From positions 282,591-346,590 of the forward strand of contig NOKP01000016.1 of the NCBI GenBank assembly GCA_002682825.1: a DNA stretch of 64,000 bases, given 5' to 3'. The DNA is from Neonectria sp. B-13 (lineage: Eukaryota > Ascomycota > Sordariomycetes > Hypocreales > Nectriaceae). Position 1 is the first letter of the stretch; each line of letters begins with the position of its first letter. Below, in pieces: positions 1-12,083 of the stretch. The position numbers were made by a program, and so were the translations under genes. The notes under the pieces were generated by a model. The model made no database searches and was not told where the DNA came from. It was given only the letters and a program-made list of their open reading frames with translations.

Positions 1-419
1 CCAACCATGACGGCAAGCGATATATCGAAGAATACCCATTCGAGAGCCCTCTGAATTACACGGTCATACAGCCGTGCAACTTTCTTGCGGAAAATCTTTT
101 TCCCATTGCGAAATGGGCGCGTAAAGACAACCCGGTTCTCACTCTCCCATACGACCACAACATTCCAAACTCACATATCTTCCTGGAAGATCTAGCTGAG
201 GAATCACTCAAAGTTCTACATGAGCGTGAGAAGCATTTTCATTCCGAGCATCCGCTTTCCTGGACCTTGCTAATCGCGTTCAAAGACCTCGTACAACCCA
301 AGGAGAAGTTACTCGGGAAGCAGATCCAGATCGTCAAGCTACCGTGCGAAGAGTCTGTCAAGAAGTTGGTGATCGCTACACTGGGCCAAAACTTCAACGC
401 GGGGAACCTCGGTGTGTAG
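1..419 (+). CDS. NmrA-like NAD(P)-binding family protein, 3' end only
   Basis: The reading frame is open from the window edge (codons start at base 3) to a TAG at 417-419, about 138 codons. Visible is a stretch like the middle of NmrA/HSCARG-type atypical short-chain dehydrogenases: YTVIQPCNFLAEN matches the family's 'TILRPgfFMEN' segment, followed by a long charged C-terminal part. Family members bind NAD(P) without clear catalysis and often act as redox sensors or in secondary metabolism. The Rossmann N-terminus lies outside the window. The stop comes shortly after a splice-like GTGTGTAG, so the true 3' end could be in a later exon. The assignment rests on one motif. Confidence 0.5.
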   Translation, partial: NHDGKRYIEEYPFESPLNYTVIQPCNFLAENLFPIAKWARKDNPVLTLPYDHNIPNSHIFLEDLAEESLKVLHEREKHFHSEHPLSWTLLIAFKDLVQPKEKLLGKQIQIVKLPCEESVKKLVIATLGQNFNAGNLGV

Positions 420-1577
420 CAGGGGGGTCGTTACACTTACTAGCCCTACTCTTTGCTTCGTACAACTCCCCGGTTCCAACGTGAAGTACCAGAAGATGCT
501 AACCATATTACCTTCTTCCATGAGCAGAATTCTCATCTTTCAACCCCTAGACCCACAAGATCTTTTGGGAGAGACATATATCAAATACTATAGCAGTAAA
601 TACAAAAAGAATGAGGCATAGACACGAACTAGAACGAGAGGAACGGTGAAGTATTCGAAACATGCAGCAGCTGATGACGCAAGCCCTTCTAGATAAAAAT
701 AAACCTGCCATCGCCCTTGACGTACTGCAGAGTACATACATGCCGTCGCTTAGATGCTCTGCGGCCAGAGGTTTATCCTCCAATTGGTGTCTGACGTTTT
801 GTGTGTGGGGGTATTTAAATTGGGGGGCGACTAGTCTAGCACGTAGAGAATAACAGTACTACGAGCATGTCCTTCGCTGAAAACTTACAAGTTCTCATAA
901 GGCATAAGGCGATGGATGCACCAGTCTGCAAGCGGTCAACGGGAATGCCGAGCCTCCCATAGAATTGCAAGCATGAGACTCGCTTAGCAGACAGACAGGG
1001 CTAGTAACTTCGGGGAAGTCACTGTTAATGACCTGTATTCCGTTGATGAGCCCTTGTCAACGTCAAACTCGCCAACTAGCAAGGCTCGGGGTGGAAAACT
1101 CTAATCTTTGAGCTAGACTTCATTCTATGATTCCCCAGTGCTCTGAAACTTGAACTCGTACTTCAAACCCCTTAATCTTTGGCCTTTCATTCATCTCTCG
1201 TCCTTTCGAATACAGCATCACCTACATATAAGATCAATTGTTCCGTAAAATAGTAGGCACGATCACTCTAGGCCATTGGCTTCAGTTTGCAAAGAAAAAA
1301 AACACTGAACAGCAATTCATTGTCTGAAATCTGGCATTCGGGTTGTCGTGCTTGGACCCTGGAGTTCATCCACTTTGGCAATTTAGATGTGGATACCCTG
1401 TGAATGATTGCAGGGTCGTGTTCCCGGTCCTGGTAGATTCAAACCCTGCGAGGTTACATGAGCGTAGACCCCTTTGAAATCAACAAAAGGTGAGTAGTAC
1501 GTCTTCCTCCAGTTTTCCCCAACTACAGCTAACCGTACGCCGTCAACTGAAGTCATAGACCTCACAATGGGGACACG
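420..1577. other. intergenic, no gene seen
   Basis: Only short overlapping frames without family similarity occur here. The last few hundred bases are presumably the promoter of the GPCR gene that starts at 1578. Confidence 0.5.
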
Positions 1578-2917
1578 ATGGCAGTGGACGTTGACCAAGC
1601 AGTTGCGTCCGTTACGTTAGCGGGAAGTGTTCTTTCTTGCCTTGCGACCACCTTTGTTCTTCTTTCGTTCTCTATCTATCGTCGACATCTACACAGCTTC
1701 CGCCATGTCCTCGTTCTGAATCTTACAGTGGCTGGTAAGCGCTTCGTTCACCTTCGGATATAGCTTGCTGATTATGTGTCCCGCAATCAGAGTTCATCAA
1801 CACGCTTAATAACTCTATTTCTGGCATCATCTTTGTTGGCACACACGAATTGCGACCAGGCGCTGCCTGTGTAGCCAATGGATTGATAGGGCAGCTTTCT
1901 GTGCAAGCAGCCGATTTCTCGATTCTCGCCATTGCTCTTGTTACCCTTCTCACTGTAACACGAGTGATGTACATGCCGGACTTGTCAACAACCAGAAAGT
2001 TCATGATTTGCCTTGCCATTTGGATCTTACCTGTCATAACAAGCATTATTCCAACTGCCATGGGAGAGATTGAGCCAGTTGGTGGGAACTGGTGCTGGAT
2101 CTCCGCTAGTCGCGTGGATCTGCGATATGCCCTGACGCATGGCTGGCGTTTCTTGGTCATTTTTTCAACGATTATTATTTACGTCTACATCTGGATTTAC
2201 CTGCGGCAACACTTGTGGTCGAATCGTGGCGGGCATCATCCATCATCCTTTGGCTCTACGACGTGCACAACCAACTCTGCATACTCGTGTTTTGGGAGTA
2301 GGGCAGGATTCAAGGCTGTGGAGGGTGATGAAGCCGAATTGGACGACTTGGAACGGATATCTCCCAAGGTGGCTTTGACACATCCAAGGAGCTCACTCAC
2401 AACAAGACCGCGTTCTGGCGACATCGAGCGGGATAGGTCGACTCACAACACCTCGAATGAGGGTGACAGCTCCGACATCAAAACACGGGTGAAGAGCTCC
2501 GTGATACAAGATAAAGAGTTGTCAACACCAGCAATTATTCATCCAGCCCCCGCCTATCTTCCAACACCACACAAACGCAACAAGTCACAGCATGACCCGT
2601 TGCAAACTAACATCAGCGAGTTTCCAATGCGTCGAGATACAAGCCGGGTTGAGCGGGAGATCAAAAGGATGATGCTGCTGAATGGATACCCGCTGATGTA
2701 TGTTTTGCTATGGATTCCAGGACTTATCAACAGGCTCATGGAAGCATCCGGCAACTCCCCAACGCCCACGGTTATGGCTGCATTGCAAGTTTCGACGCAG
2801 TTTGTAGGATTCGCAAATGCCTTGACCTATGGGTTCAATAATCACCTCAGAGACAGGTTGAAAGGGATGTACCTGACTCCTGCGGTTTTAAAGATAAGGA
2901 GGACATTTGAGCGATGA
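1578..2917 (+). CDS. Git3/cAMP-receptor-like G-protein-coupled receptor
   Basis: CDS join(1578..1734,1791..2917), 427 residues. The 56-bp intron (GTAAGC...CAATCAG) joins two membrane segments in frame and makes the usual 'VLNLTVAEFIN' sequence of helix 2. Seven membrane segments can be drawn: five in the first 195 residues, then a long Ser/Thr/Arg-rich third cytoplasmic loop of about 165 residues, then two more (near LLNGYPLMYVLLWIPG and the FVGFANALTYGFNNHLRDRL end). The last motif is typical of the Git3 C-terminal domain. Known members sense glucose or other nutrients and signal through a Galpha protein to adenylate cyclase. The loop holds several R-x-x-S sites that could be kinase targets. 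The ligand cannot be inferred. Confidence 0.85.
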
Positions 2918-3866
2918 CGAAGTACCATGTAATGTTAATACGAGTTCCTTGTACAGAAGTAGGTCACCAGTGCGTGATTGAAGCTGAACAGAGACTCATC
3001 ACTATCGGCTTTGTGCTGGTTTGTTTGTTACACGAGAAATATGAAGATGAGTAGTACGAGTTCAAATAAACAGTGTGATCTAGCTAGGGCGAAACCTTTT
3101 TTATCAAATTGTAGCAATGTGATGTTAGCCTGTGAAGTAATTACGTGATACGAGATCCATGGCAGCAACCACAATGTTACTCCAGAGATCCTGACACCCA
3201 AGCTACTAGGAGGTATCTTAAGAGAGGTCCGGAAAATTAAGTCCTCGGAGACATGTTCGTACCCATCTGTTCTTGGTATGAACTGGTCTTCCACGTCGTC
3301 TAGAGGTAGGTGTACTCCAAGATGTAGGGAAGCGGTGTCCATAGTTTCCTACTCGAACATCTCATCCACGCCGCCGCCTATTGGGCATAACTGGGCTTAT
3401 TTGATGTTGATACATCTCCTATGATATCACCTAAGGGCCAAAGCAACGGAGCTTCGTGGCTTCGTATTTTTTCTACTGGAAGCTTTTCACGAAATAGGTG
3501 AGCCAGAATTACTAGAAGTGCGCCGATGAGGTCCAAAAGCGAGTTGGCGGGTTGAGGGTTACAGTTGGCGTTAACGACCTCTAGTTGGACTCTAGTTAAG
3601 TATTCTCAACTACTAACTTATCAATTGTGATCCATAATGGAAGCTTCGGAGATCTGAGGTTCGGTATGCTTGGATCACGCCGGCCTCGATGTGCTCACAC
3701 AACACAATCGCACACAACTTCGGCCTGGGTGGCAACCCGTCTGTATAACATCTTTCAATGCGGTGCCTATTTACACAATGCTCACCTAACTCTTAACCAT
3801 CTCGCCAATATCCGCAAGGTTCGGCCGCTTTGAGAAACGACTCCGTGTTCCATTCACATTCATACA
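2918..3866. other. intergenic, no gene seen
   Basis: Region between the GPCR stop and the stop codon of a minus-strand membrane gene (convergent ends). A 104-codon minus-strand frame at 3028-3342 shows no family features and is not accepted. Confidence 0.45.
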
Positions 3867-4816
3867 TCAACCCTCTGCAGTATATGCCCTGATGACCGCA
3901 AAAAAGCCACGTGTGCGCACAAGGAATAGCACAAAGACCAGGGCTATCGGAAGCAGGACGGCAAGGGCAGTCGCAAATAGCCAGGGATTGGAAAGGACGC
4001 GCCCGATCAGCATGCCAAGCAACATCCAGATCGCGATCCCTATCATCTCCCTATCCGAGAAGTCCCCTCCGTGTACGCCTTTCAAATACCCGCCGCCCTC
4101 ATAGTTCATCATAGCGATGCACAAGATGAGTGAGGTGAAGATGAATAACGCGTCTACGGCAAGAACGCTAGATGTTAGAAAGCCGAAGGGTTCGCCGGTC
4201 GCTGCACCCACGATAAGCGAGATGATGTTCAGAAAGATTGAGACAATGACGAAGGATACCATGGCAATCCCCAGCTTCTCTGCCGTAGAGTGTTTGATGG
4301 GCTTGTCAATGGCTTCTCGACAAGCTTCCAAGATATCGGCAGCGCCTGAGAAACCAGTCAAGTTTGCTTCCGCGAGGTCTTCCAGAACAGCTTTGGCCAA
4401 GTTCAGTGTTGGGGGGAAGTGGCTCTTGCAAGTCGTTTTTCCATCTACCACTCTACACGTGCCTTGGATTTGTCTCGGTTAGTCGGTCCTCTTGTCATCA
4501 AAATATTCAAGGTCGGAGAAGCTGCTTACCAGATGCGCCCAGCTTGTACACATCCGGAATGACCTGGGCAGTGGCATTCATGCACTCTTGGCCCCAAACA
4601 AGCCCAATCGTTGCCCGAGGCCAGTTGACAAGGCTGTAGTTTCTCTCCATATTGGTTCGGCAACCAGAGAGGACGCAGATGGAGAGCGCGAAAAGGCCTG
4701 TTCACGACACTCGGCATCAGCATAAACGGTCCACCACAGGCAGCTCGACATCGATGAGAGAGGGCAAAAGAAGAATTACCGAGATTCCAGAACGCAAGGT
4801 ATGATACACCGATCAT
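3867..4816 (-). CDS. four-helix fungal membrane protein (SUR7/PalI-like topology)
   Basis: CDS complement(join(3867..4462,4530..4697,4780..4816)), 266 residues, with two short introns that both keep frame. A first hydrophobic segment (MIGVSYLAFWNLGLFALSI) is followed by a roughly 110-residue extracytoplasmic domain with several Cys and an N-x-T site (CMNAT). Three close helices come next, at roughly residues 130-155, 163-185 and 210-245. One large outer loop followed by three helices resembles SUR7/PalI (eisosome/pH-sensing) proteins, but no diagnostic motif was found. The true start could be upstream in another exon, since the frame before 4816 stays hydrophobic. Function is not assigned. 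Confidence 0.6.
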
Positions 4817-5628
4817 TGTGGTCGTCGGTTGCCGCCGTGAGTACAAGAGCAATGACCGGCGTCACCAGTGCAACCTCAGTGCGCAAAGTTCGGGCTGCGG
4901 CCCTGCTATTTGTATCGTGAAAAATGGAATGATGTCCCAGCCACCCCATCATGAGGTCTCAAAACAAGGACTGTTAGTCCATTTATACCTTGGCTGACCA
5001 AGATGAGTGTTATTTAGGGCTATCGTAGGCGCCGCCAAGAAAAGAGCCCTCGAATGTCGGCTCCAGCGTCCAGTAAAAAGCCTTGATTTTATCGATCTCA
5101 AGGGCGGGTAAACAAGCCTTCAGCCACATGATCCTTTCAATCTGCCTGCACGAATGACAATGCTGCGGGGGTCTTGGCAGCAGCTCACCCCGGCCAGCTG
5201 AAAACACCTTTGAGCCGTGACTTGTTAGGCGGATCTCGAGGCGCACTTAACGACTGCGGGAGCGTTTGGAACCTACCTTAGTGAAGTGGGAGTGGCCGCG
5301 CTAAGGTACGTACTATTAGTGTCGATCAACGCATCCACGAATAGGTCCTCAGCGGTCAGTGATGAGTCAGTTACTTCATTGTATTTATGGCATTCCTTCC
5401 TTCACCGTGATTGCTTGGATGGGCTGGCTACCTATCATAGGAAGACGTATTCCTTTCTTGCTAGCCTCCTCATCACAGCATCATTGGGGTCTTCTGTGTC
5501 GATGATGGAACTATAAACTGTGAGCGCACTTCACTTCTGTTTAAGGTCTACTGAAGCCGCATGATCTATTCCCGTAACTCGACAATAACACAGTATCAGA
5601 TGGTTTTCTAGGCTTCAACTGCCGTCTG
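4817..5628. other. intergenic, no gene seen
   Basis: Between the start of the membrane protein gene and the 3' end of the first P450. Short frames only. Confidence 0.4.
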
Positions 5629-7601
5629 TCATTGCCGTATTTCTAGTTTAACATCTAGACTTCCGGTCAGTACCGCAGCAACCCATTCCTTCCTCGCCGG
5701 CAGCAACACAGGACGCCAGTCATTGCGGGGAGTGTAGGGAGCAGATTCGAACTCCCCACCAGGTGAATGAATTCGAAAGGATCGAATCAACTGCGAGACA
5801 CCGAGGTAGAGTTCGTAGTAGGAAAAGCTTCAAGTCGAGTCAGCAGTCTGACGAATCTGATCATACGTGGGTCACCAGGGACTTACTGGACTCCAATGCA
5901 AACGTTAGCTCCCTTAGAAAACGGAATATAGTATTTGTCTCTTATATGATCTTCTTTGAAGGTCAAGGCATCATCGTTTATCCATCGGTAAGGGTCAAAA
6001 AGTGCAGGCCCAGGGAAAGCATCTTCATCTCGTAGATACCAGATTGGTGACGAAGTCAAAACAGTCTAAAAACGTAGTTAGCAAGTGCCTGGTAGAATTG
6101 GAAGTCTAGAATAAAATCAGATCCTACCCCTTGTGGGATGTGCTTTCCAAGCAACTCGACCCCTCCGTTGGGAACAATCCGAGGCAGCATTGCAGCCGCC
6201 GTGCCTGCCCATCGAATTCCTTCCTTGACGCATGCTCGCAGTCTAGGAATATTTTCTAGGGTTGACATTTGGGTGGAGAATCCGACTTGTTGCAAGTCTT
6301 CATATAAAGCATCCTGATAAGAGCTGTTATATGCCAGAGCATACAGAATATGTGCTAGAGAACCCGACGTGGTGTCAGTACCGGGGCCGAGATTCTCCTT
6401 GGCTTCGGAGAGAGCGGTTTCCGGAGGCAAGCCAGAATTCGCCATAACCTGAATGAGGTTTAGGAACAGGGGCTGGATAGGCTTCTCGAAGCCCATCGCA
6501 GCCCGCCAAGCCTTCTCAGACCACTGGTTCGTTATTTAGCAAATGTCGGGAACATACAAAACTACTACTTACCTTGTCAAACTCGTTTAATCCATGGCTA
6601 TATGATGTTCGGAGGCCAGTTCTCTGGTAGAAGAGGTCTTCAAATCGTTCCCAAATCTCATACAAGATAGGGAAGTTTGTAAGCTATGACAATTCCGGGA
6701 CTGTTAGAATGCACCATAATCACAATGACTAAGAGAGACTTACCAATGGCATCCAAGTTGCTTTTTCGTCATTCTTTGCCACCATATCCAAGTTCTCTCC
6801 CCTTGCCCAAGAATCAACTGCATTTATAGATTTTCCAAATGAGAAGCTCGCTATATATCACAGTGAAGCTTGTCAGATGGTTAACCAGCAGCGGTGGAAA
6901 AGGCTTACAGATAATGTCCGCCTCTAGCGCACGACAGGCCGACATAAGATCGATGGCCCCGTTCTTCCGAGTTAGTGCATTGATGAAGCTCCCAATGTGA
7001 TGAACCATTAACGTCTCCAAGTTCGGCATTTTGCTCCGATTGAACAACTGACCCATCAATCTTCGACGCTTCGAATGCTCCTCTGGGTGGCTTTGATAAT
7101 GTACTGGGTTAGCTGAGTTCACGGGAGTTTATTTAACTCTACCTACGTGATGGAAAAGAGGGCGGGGTGGCCATCTTGGACAAAGTTGCCATATACTCTC
7201 GGATCCTTTTTGTACCCGCTATTTACTTTGTGCACAGCATCATACACCTCCATAGAGTAAAAAGAGATCTCATTTGGGCTTATGCGAATGAGGGGTCCTA
7301 ATTGCATGTGAGATATGTCGGTTGTCGGGATATTGCAGTCGCTAACCAAGTTTCTTGTGAAGTATAGGAAGGTCCAAGGTAATGGTTCCTCTGTGTTCTC
7401 GATGAAATGCCCATAGAATTCGGGAGTAAGGAGCAGCTAAACCTGCACTGGGAATACAGGATAGCGGTGACACATGTGCCTGCACGAATTTCTTTTACAG
7501 TATCAGCACCAAACTTGAATGCCGACTTCGTCACTGACCTTGGCAATCTGTAGGACGAACACAAAAAGTACCGCCGCACTGGCAATAAGAATTAATGCCA
7601 T
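5629..7601 (-). CDS. cytochrome P450 monooxygenase with atypical heme motif
   Basis: CDS complement(join(5629..5827,5887..6065,6128..6523,6573..6683,6744..6817,6909..7090,7147..7297,7347..7479,7539..7601)), nine exons, 495 residues, the usual P450 length. It has an N-terminal membrane anchor (MALILIASAAVLFVFVLQIAK), the 'LGPLIRISPNEISF' beta-strand region, an I-helix GPGTDTTSGSL (about residue 284) and ExxR as KEGIR (about 338). The PERF-region DPYRW is followed by the heme-ligand loop FSKGANVCIG with Cys near residue 426. The residue normally Arg in FxxGxRxCxG is Asn here. Unspliced, the gene looks truncated at 6056, but a GTAGG...TGCTAAC...TTTTTAG intron restores the frame. It is an ER-membrane heme-thiolate oxygenase of unknown substrate, divergent to an amino-acid permease with which it shares a promoter. 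Confidence 0.88.
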
Positions 7602-8061
7602 AGTACCGAGCAAGAAATGTGAACAATTGGAAGCAGGCTTACGAGGGGCCAACAACGATGTCTGAGTCCGGGCTGTTAATATCTCAGACGCGAGTTAGCA
7701 TGCGAGTTTGGTGGTCAATTGCGTCATGTGTCAATCCCACATGCATGCGCCAAGCTTACCTGAACTGGCAGTCAACTCCTACGCTAATTCCAGTACCATT
7801 GACGTGGGCTGTCCGGACCGTCCGTATCAGGTGTCAGAATCCTTCGACGTGCCCGGAAATTTGCAGGTGCCGATGCCGTAAGAGTAACCCTCGTATTGCG
7901 TGACTCGGATAAAGCGTGCCGATCGGGGCTGTTGGCCGGGGGGCATTAATTAAGCCCACACATTTACCTGCAGGCACTATATAGCTAAGGACCGGTCGCA
8001 TCCCTCGAAAAAGTAAGCAAAACGAACAGCCGAAGGTCCGCGACGGGATAACATAGATAAG
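7602..8061. promoter_or_regulatory. bidirectional promoter between P450 and permease
   Basis: 460 bp separate the two start codons. A TATATAG box lies at 7978-7984, about 78 bases before the permease ATG. An 8-bp palindrome GTCCGGAC at 7811-7818 sits within a CGG-A-CCG arrangement (7814-7820) with another CCG at 7822. CGG triplets of this kind are the classic targets of Zn2Cys6 regulators, and one is encoded at 12.9 kb. Co-regulation of the two genes is inferred from layout only. Confidence 0.5.
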
Positions 8062-10202
8062 ATGTCCGACATACAGTCAGATATCAGGCCCGTGGTCCCC
8101 GAGAACAAGGAAGGAAGCGGGTCTGGGACAGAAACTGAGGGCAACATACGCGACGCTCAGATTTTGGTAAGATTATCCAAATTCAAACAGAACCCAAAAG
8201 CTAATCGTCAATGTAGGAAAACCTGGGGTACAAACCTGTAAGTGGATATTCACTTTTGAGGAAAGCTTGCCAGCCTAGCTAAATGGCAACGATAGGTCCT
8301 CCACAGGACTTTTAATGGGTTCCATAACTTCGCGACGACATTCGGTAAGTGCTCTCGGTGATTCGTAAGGCGAATCTAATTGAAGGTAACCTTTGGCAGC
8401 GGCTCTGTACTTCGTTGGTGGCGTTCGCGTGACTTTCTCGACGGGCATTGCAGCTGGGGGTAACTTGGCTTACTGGTTTGAAGCAATCATCTCGAGCGTG
8501 TATAGCGTGCGTTAACAGATGTGACAGGACGAGTTTTTTGGTGACATGCGTCTTCACGTTCATCACTGCAGCGGTTATTGCCGAGATATGCTCCTCTCTA
8601 CCCTTGGCCGGTTCCATCTATCTTTGGGCTGCTGAGTCCGGCGGTCCACGGTTTGGGCGTTTTTTCGGCTTTGTGGTTGCGTGGTGGAGTACTACGGCAT
8701 GGACGACATTCTGTGCGAGTGAGTGGACACTATAACTCACAACAAAGAGTAAAATCGCATGCTAATATTAACCAGGCAATACGCAGGCAGCTGTCAACTA
8801 CATGCTTTCGGTACGCGTGATCGGGAAGAGTGTATGGCACTACACAAAATGCTGACTATGAGGCAGGAAATCGTGGTGTTCGATGTCGACTTTCCATCGG
8901 ACAGTTCGAGTGTCAAATTCCGTGCAGTCCAATGGATTTGCACTGAGGTCATGCTCGCCCTCGCAGCCATCTGGAATCTTCTCCCTCGTAAGACATGGCA
9001 TTTTTGACACATCACTCAGTCTACATCTAACATCTGAAAGCTCGTTACTTTAAATGGATTTTCTACTTATCCACAGGCTCGGTCTTGCTAGACTTCGTCC
9101 TGAATTTGATCTGGCTTCCTGTGGCAACAAGTAAGACATATGGATTCCGTTCGACTCATGATGCATTTATGACGACATACAACGGCACTGGTGCACCGGC
9201 AGGCTGGAACTGGTGTTTGTCATATCTGGCTACTGCAGGAATCCTCATTGGCTTCGATGCATCGGGTCATGTCGCCGAGGAGACAAAGAACGCGAGCGTT
9301 GCCGCAGCCAGAGGAATCTTCTGGAGCACGGTTACAAGCGGTATTGGAGGCTTTGCTGTCGTCATCCTCTTCTTGTTCTGTGTAGTAAGTTCACAGCCTC
9401 GACTCTGGATATGTTTCATGAATCTAACACTATCGACTCTTAGCCTGATGCTGAGACATTCTTCTCGTTCGGCGGCGCCCAGCCATTTGTCCCACTTTAT
9501 GCAGCCATACTTGGGGAGAGAGGACACATTTTTATGAACGTCGTCTGCATTATTGCTCTCTGGTTTGTACGTCATCCCTCTGTATGCTTGGTGGACTCTA
9601 TCCTGTCTATCTGGTCACCATGATGTCCATCGCTAACTTTGAAGCAGAATACCGCTATTGCTGTACTGGCCGCTTCTCGACTTGTGTTCGCTGTTGCTCG
9701 CGACGGAGTTCTACCCTACTCATCATGGGTCTCTCGAGTCGTGGATGGACAGCCTCGCAACGCTGTCATCGTGGTCTGGGTTGTCTCTTCAATCATCACA
9801 TGCACCATTTTACCGTCGGCAGTTGCATTCACGTCTTTGGTATCTGCCGCAGGTGTCCCTTCAGCGGCAGCGTATGGGCTTATCTGTCTTGGGCGACTCT
9901 TTCTAACACCGAACACATTTCCCAAACCGGCATGGAGTCTTGGCCGTCTGAGCAAACCGTTCCAAGCCATTGCAGTCTTATGGAACGGATGGGTTGTGGC
10001 AGTGCTATATTCGCCGTATGTCTTCCCAGTCAAGGCAGACACACTCAACTATGCTCCAGTCATAATGGTAATTGTCACAATCTTTGCGATTGTGTCGTGG
10101 TGGTTCACTCCAGCCGAGAAGTGGTTACCCAGTCAGCGAATTCAAGAAACTCTCAACGCACCAGAGATCGAAGAGATTAGAAAGCCGGAAACAGACTCTT
10201 GA
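8062..10202 (+). CDS. APC-superfamily amino acid / GABA-type permease
   Basis: CDS join(8062..8166,8217..8237,8296..8344,8400..8475,8528..8718,8776..8810,8867..8987,9077..9384,9444..9566,9648..10202), ten exons, 527 residues; every junction keeps frame. A 7-codon micro-exon (8217-8237) is included. After a hydrophilic N-terminus of about 50 residues come about twelve membrane segments. Signatures are those of the fungal GABA/choline/amino-acid permease branch: FATTFAALYFVGGVRVTFSTG, 'AAVIAEICSSLPLAGSIYLW', FDASGHVAEETKNASVAAARG (from about residue 218) and ASRLVFAVARDGVLP. Such proteins are plasma-membrane proton symporters for amino acids, GABA or choline; the substrate cannot be told. It is divergent to the P450. 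Confidence 0.9.
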
Positions 10203-11079
10203 GACTAGGGTACTTGTGAGCTCAACGCTTGAGTCACCAGTGTGGGTGTAGAGTAGGCTTTGGCACATTAAGAATAGTGAGACTTCGATTCACATTTGGC
10301 ATATTACTGCATTTATCCGTTTTTCTTAATATTACTATCAGCCAGCCCTTGCCGCCACGCTGAGCTCGGCTCAAACTGAGCGACGTACAATTGCCAGAGC
10401 ATGTTGTTTAACACTTCGTGGGTGAAATTGATCAGCTGAAGTTGGCCTATATCTGGCCCAGCAGCGTCCATTACAGCCAGTCATAGTTCGTGACAGGATG
10501 TATCGTCAGGAGAGATTGTAGTGTCTAATCAGAAGGTAGCACACGATTTTCTCCACTTTGTAGTAAGAACTGTGACATTCTACTACATAAACGTCAATTT
10601 CCTCTACAAGATGCTTGGGAGCCTCTGACAGCTTCTCCGTGCAGTGTTGAGGAAGCCAGAAGAACCGTTGACTGTCGGATAGCTCCGAGGGGGGACTTTG
10701 ATTCCCGTTGAGTAACTTGAACTCAGCCTCTAGCTGCACAGCTTCAAGAATGCGTTCCTCTGCTTGTTCGGGAAGAGGGTTCTGCCATTGCGATGCCATT
10801 CGGATGTGATCGTCAAGTTTACAACCGTTGACAATCCCAGCCATTCCTGGCTCTTTGTCATTAACTCAGTCGCGGATGTAGGATATGAGGTATCAGAAGT
10901 TGAGTTATTCCTGAATTGCAAATCTATGCATCACTAATCTATACTGCCCTGCGCTCCCTCCACCTTACACTTCTAGCTTGCATCAAAAACAAACAGAAGA
11001 TTGACTGAACGTCCCAAGCATCCTTGCACCCCCCTAGTGTCTAGAACAGAACCAGAAAATCACCGTGTTTCTCCCTCGC
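10203..11079. other. intergenic with one doubtful minus-strand ORF
   Basis: Between the stop codons of the permease and the RTA1-like gene. A minus-strand frame of 112 codons (10506-10844) has a protein-like composition (Glu-rich helix, then a Trp/Pro segment) but no recognisable domain and no supporting exon, so it is not called as a gene. Confidence 0.4.
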
Positions 11080-12083
11080 TCACACTATATTGCCTAGCTC
11101 GTTGCCCGAGTCAATGCTTTGGATCCGCTTCATGGTCTGTCCATTGATGATAGACGACGGGTGGAAAGCATTGAATCCGATACAGACAATAAACATCAGA
11201 GTCGCATCAAACAAGTAGATGTAGACTTCATTGACCATGAGCACACTGTCGTTGCCCATGATGTACTCGATGACGCGGAAGATGGACCGGACCATAATGA
11301 GAGCGCTGGATACATAGAGCACGATGAGAAGCTTCTGCCAAGGCAAGTGCAGCTTGAGGCTCGCGCCGGTAGGCTCACGGTGGATTCGACGGTGGAAAAT
11401 GACGATGGCGATGATGAAGACGCCAAAGAAGATGAGCTGGATCCAGAGACCAATGATGATAATCATCTCTCCCTTGTTGCGGTCTGTGGACTTTTCTGCG
11501 CTTGAAAGAACACCGCCACCTTGATCATGTTAGTGAATTCTGATTCCAAGACTATGACTAGAGGTCGCTACGGTGCAGCTTGTATCCTTCCACTTACCAA
11601 TTGCCTGAACACAGATGGAGGCGATATCGCCAAACAGGAAGATCTTGGTCAACCAGTTCAGTCTAACCACTGAAAGTTTCTCGGCTTCTAGTAGTCGAAT
11701 AAGTCGACCAAGGACCATGTAAATCGACGCGGCAAAAAAGGGTGGGCCGAGCAAGAGGAAAAGAGTCTGGATAATGTAAAGCCCTTTGGTCCATTCTCCG
11801 GAAGCTTCTCTGGCGTTGATTGCTCTTCCTGTGTATCCGATCGCTTCGACTGCCAGGAGAATACAGTTAGCCAAATATCGCTCTATTGTAGGATGTTCTC
11901 GAAGTGGGACTGGGGATGATGGGGGAACTTCGTACCAAGACAGCCGACGAAGAAGGAGATGAAGTACCACGACCTCAACTTGGCAATCTGGAAGGCGTGG
12001 TACAAGCCCGAGATGGAAAAGCACAGGATAAAGATGACTGCAGCGGTCAGAGATGGGTCGTATTTATACAGATCGTTGGCCAT
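11080..12083 (-). CDS. RTA1-like lipid-translocating exporter / 7-TM membrane protein
   Basis: CDS complement(join(11080..11519,11598..11882,11936..12083)), 290 residues in three exons. Family hallmarks are visible: start MANDLYKYDPSLTAAVIF, GYTGRAIN, then YIIQTLFLLLGPPFFAASIYMVLGR, the glycine pair of QAIGGGVL, GLWIQLIFFGVF, and the terminal FHPSSII. Seven membrane helices are predictable. RTA1/RSB1 proteins are fungal plasma-membrane proteins tied to resistance to toxic lipids such as 7-aminocholesterol and long-chain bases. Paralogues are often found near transport or secondary-metabolism genes. It lies between the permease and a Zn2Cys6 regulator. The substrate is unknown. Confidence 0.88.

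Noticed and set aside
5735..5762. tRNA TpsiC-arm-like sequence (GATTCGAACTCCCC)
   Set aside because: Lies inside the last exon of the first P450 and no matching acceptor stem or anticodon arm is present.
6056..6496. Apparent truncation of the first P450 at 6056
   Set aside because: An intron (6066-6127) restores the frame and the heme-binding exon follows, so the gene is complete.
11119..11505. 128-codon acidic plus-strand frame
   Set aside because: Antisense shadow of the third exon of the RTA1-like gene.
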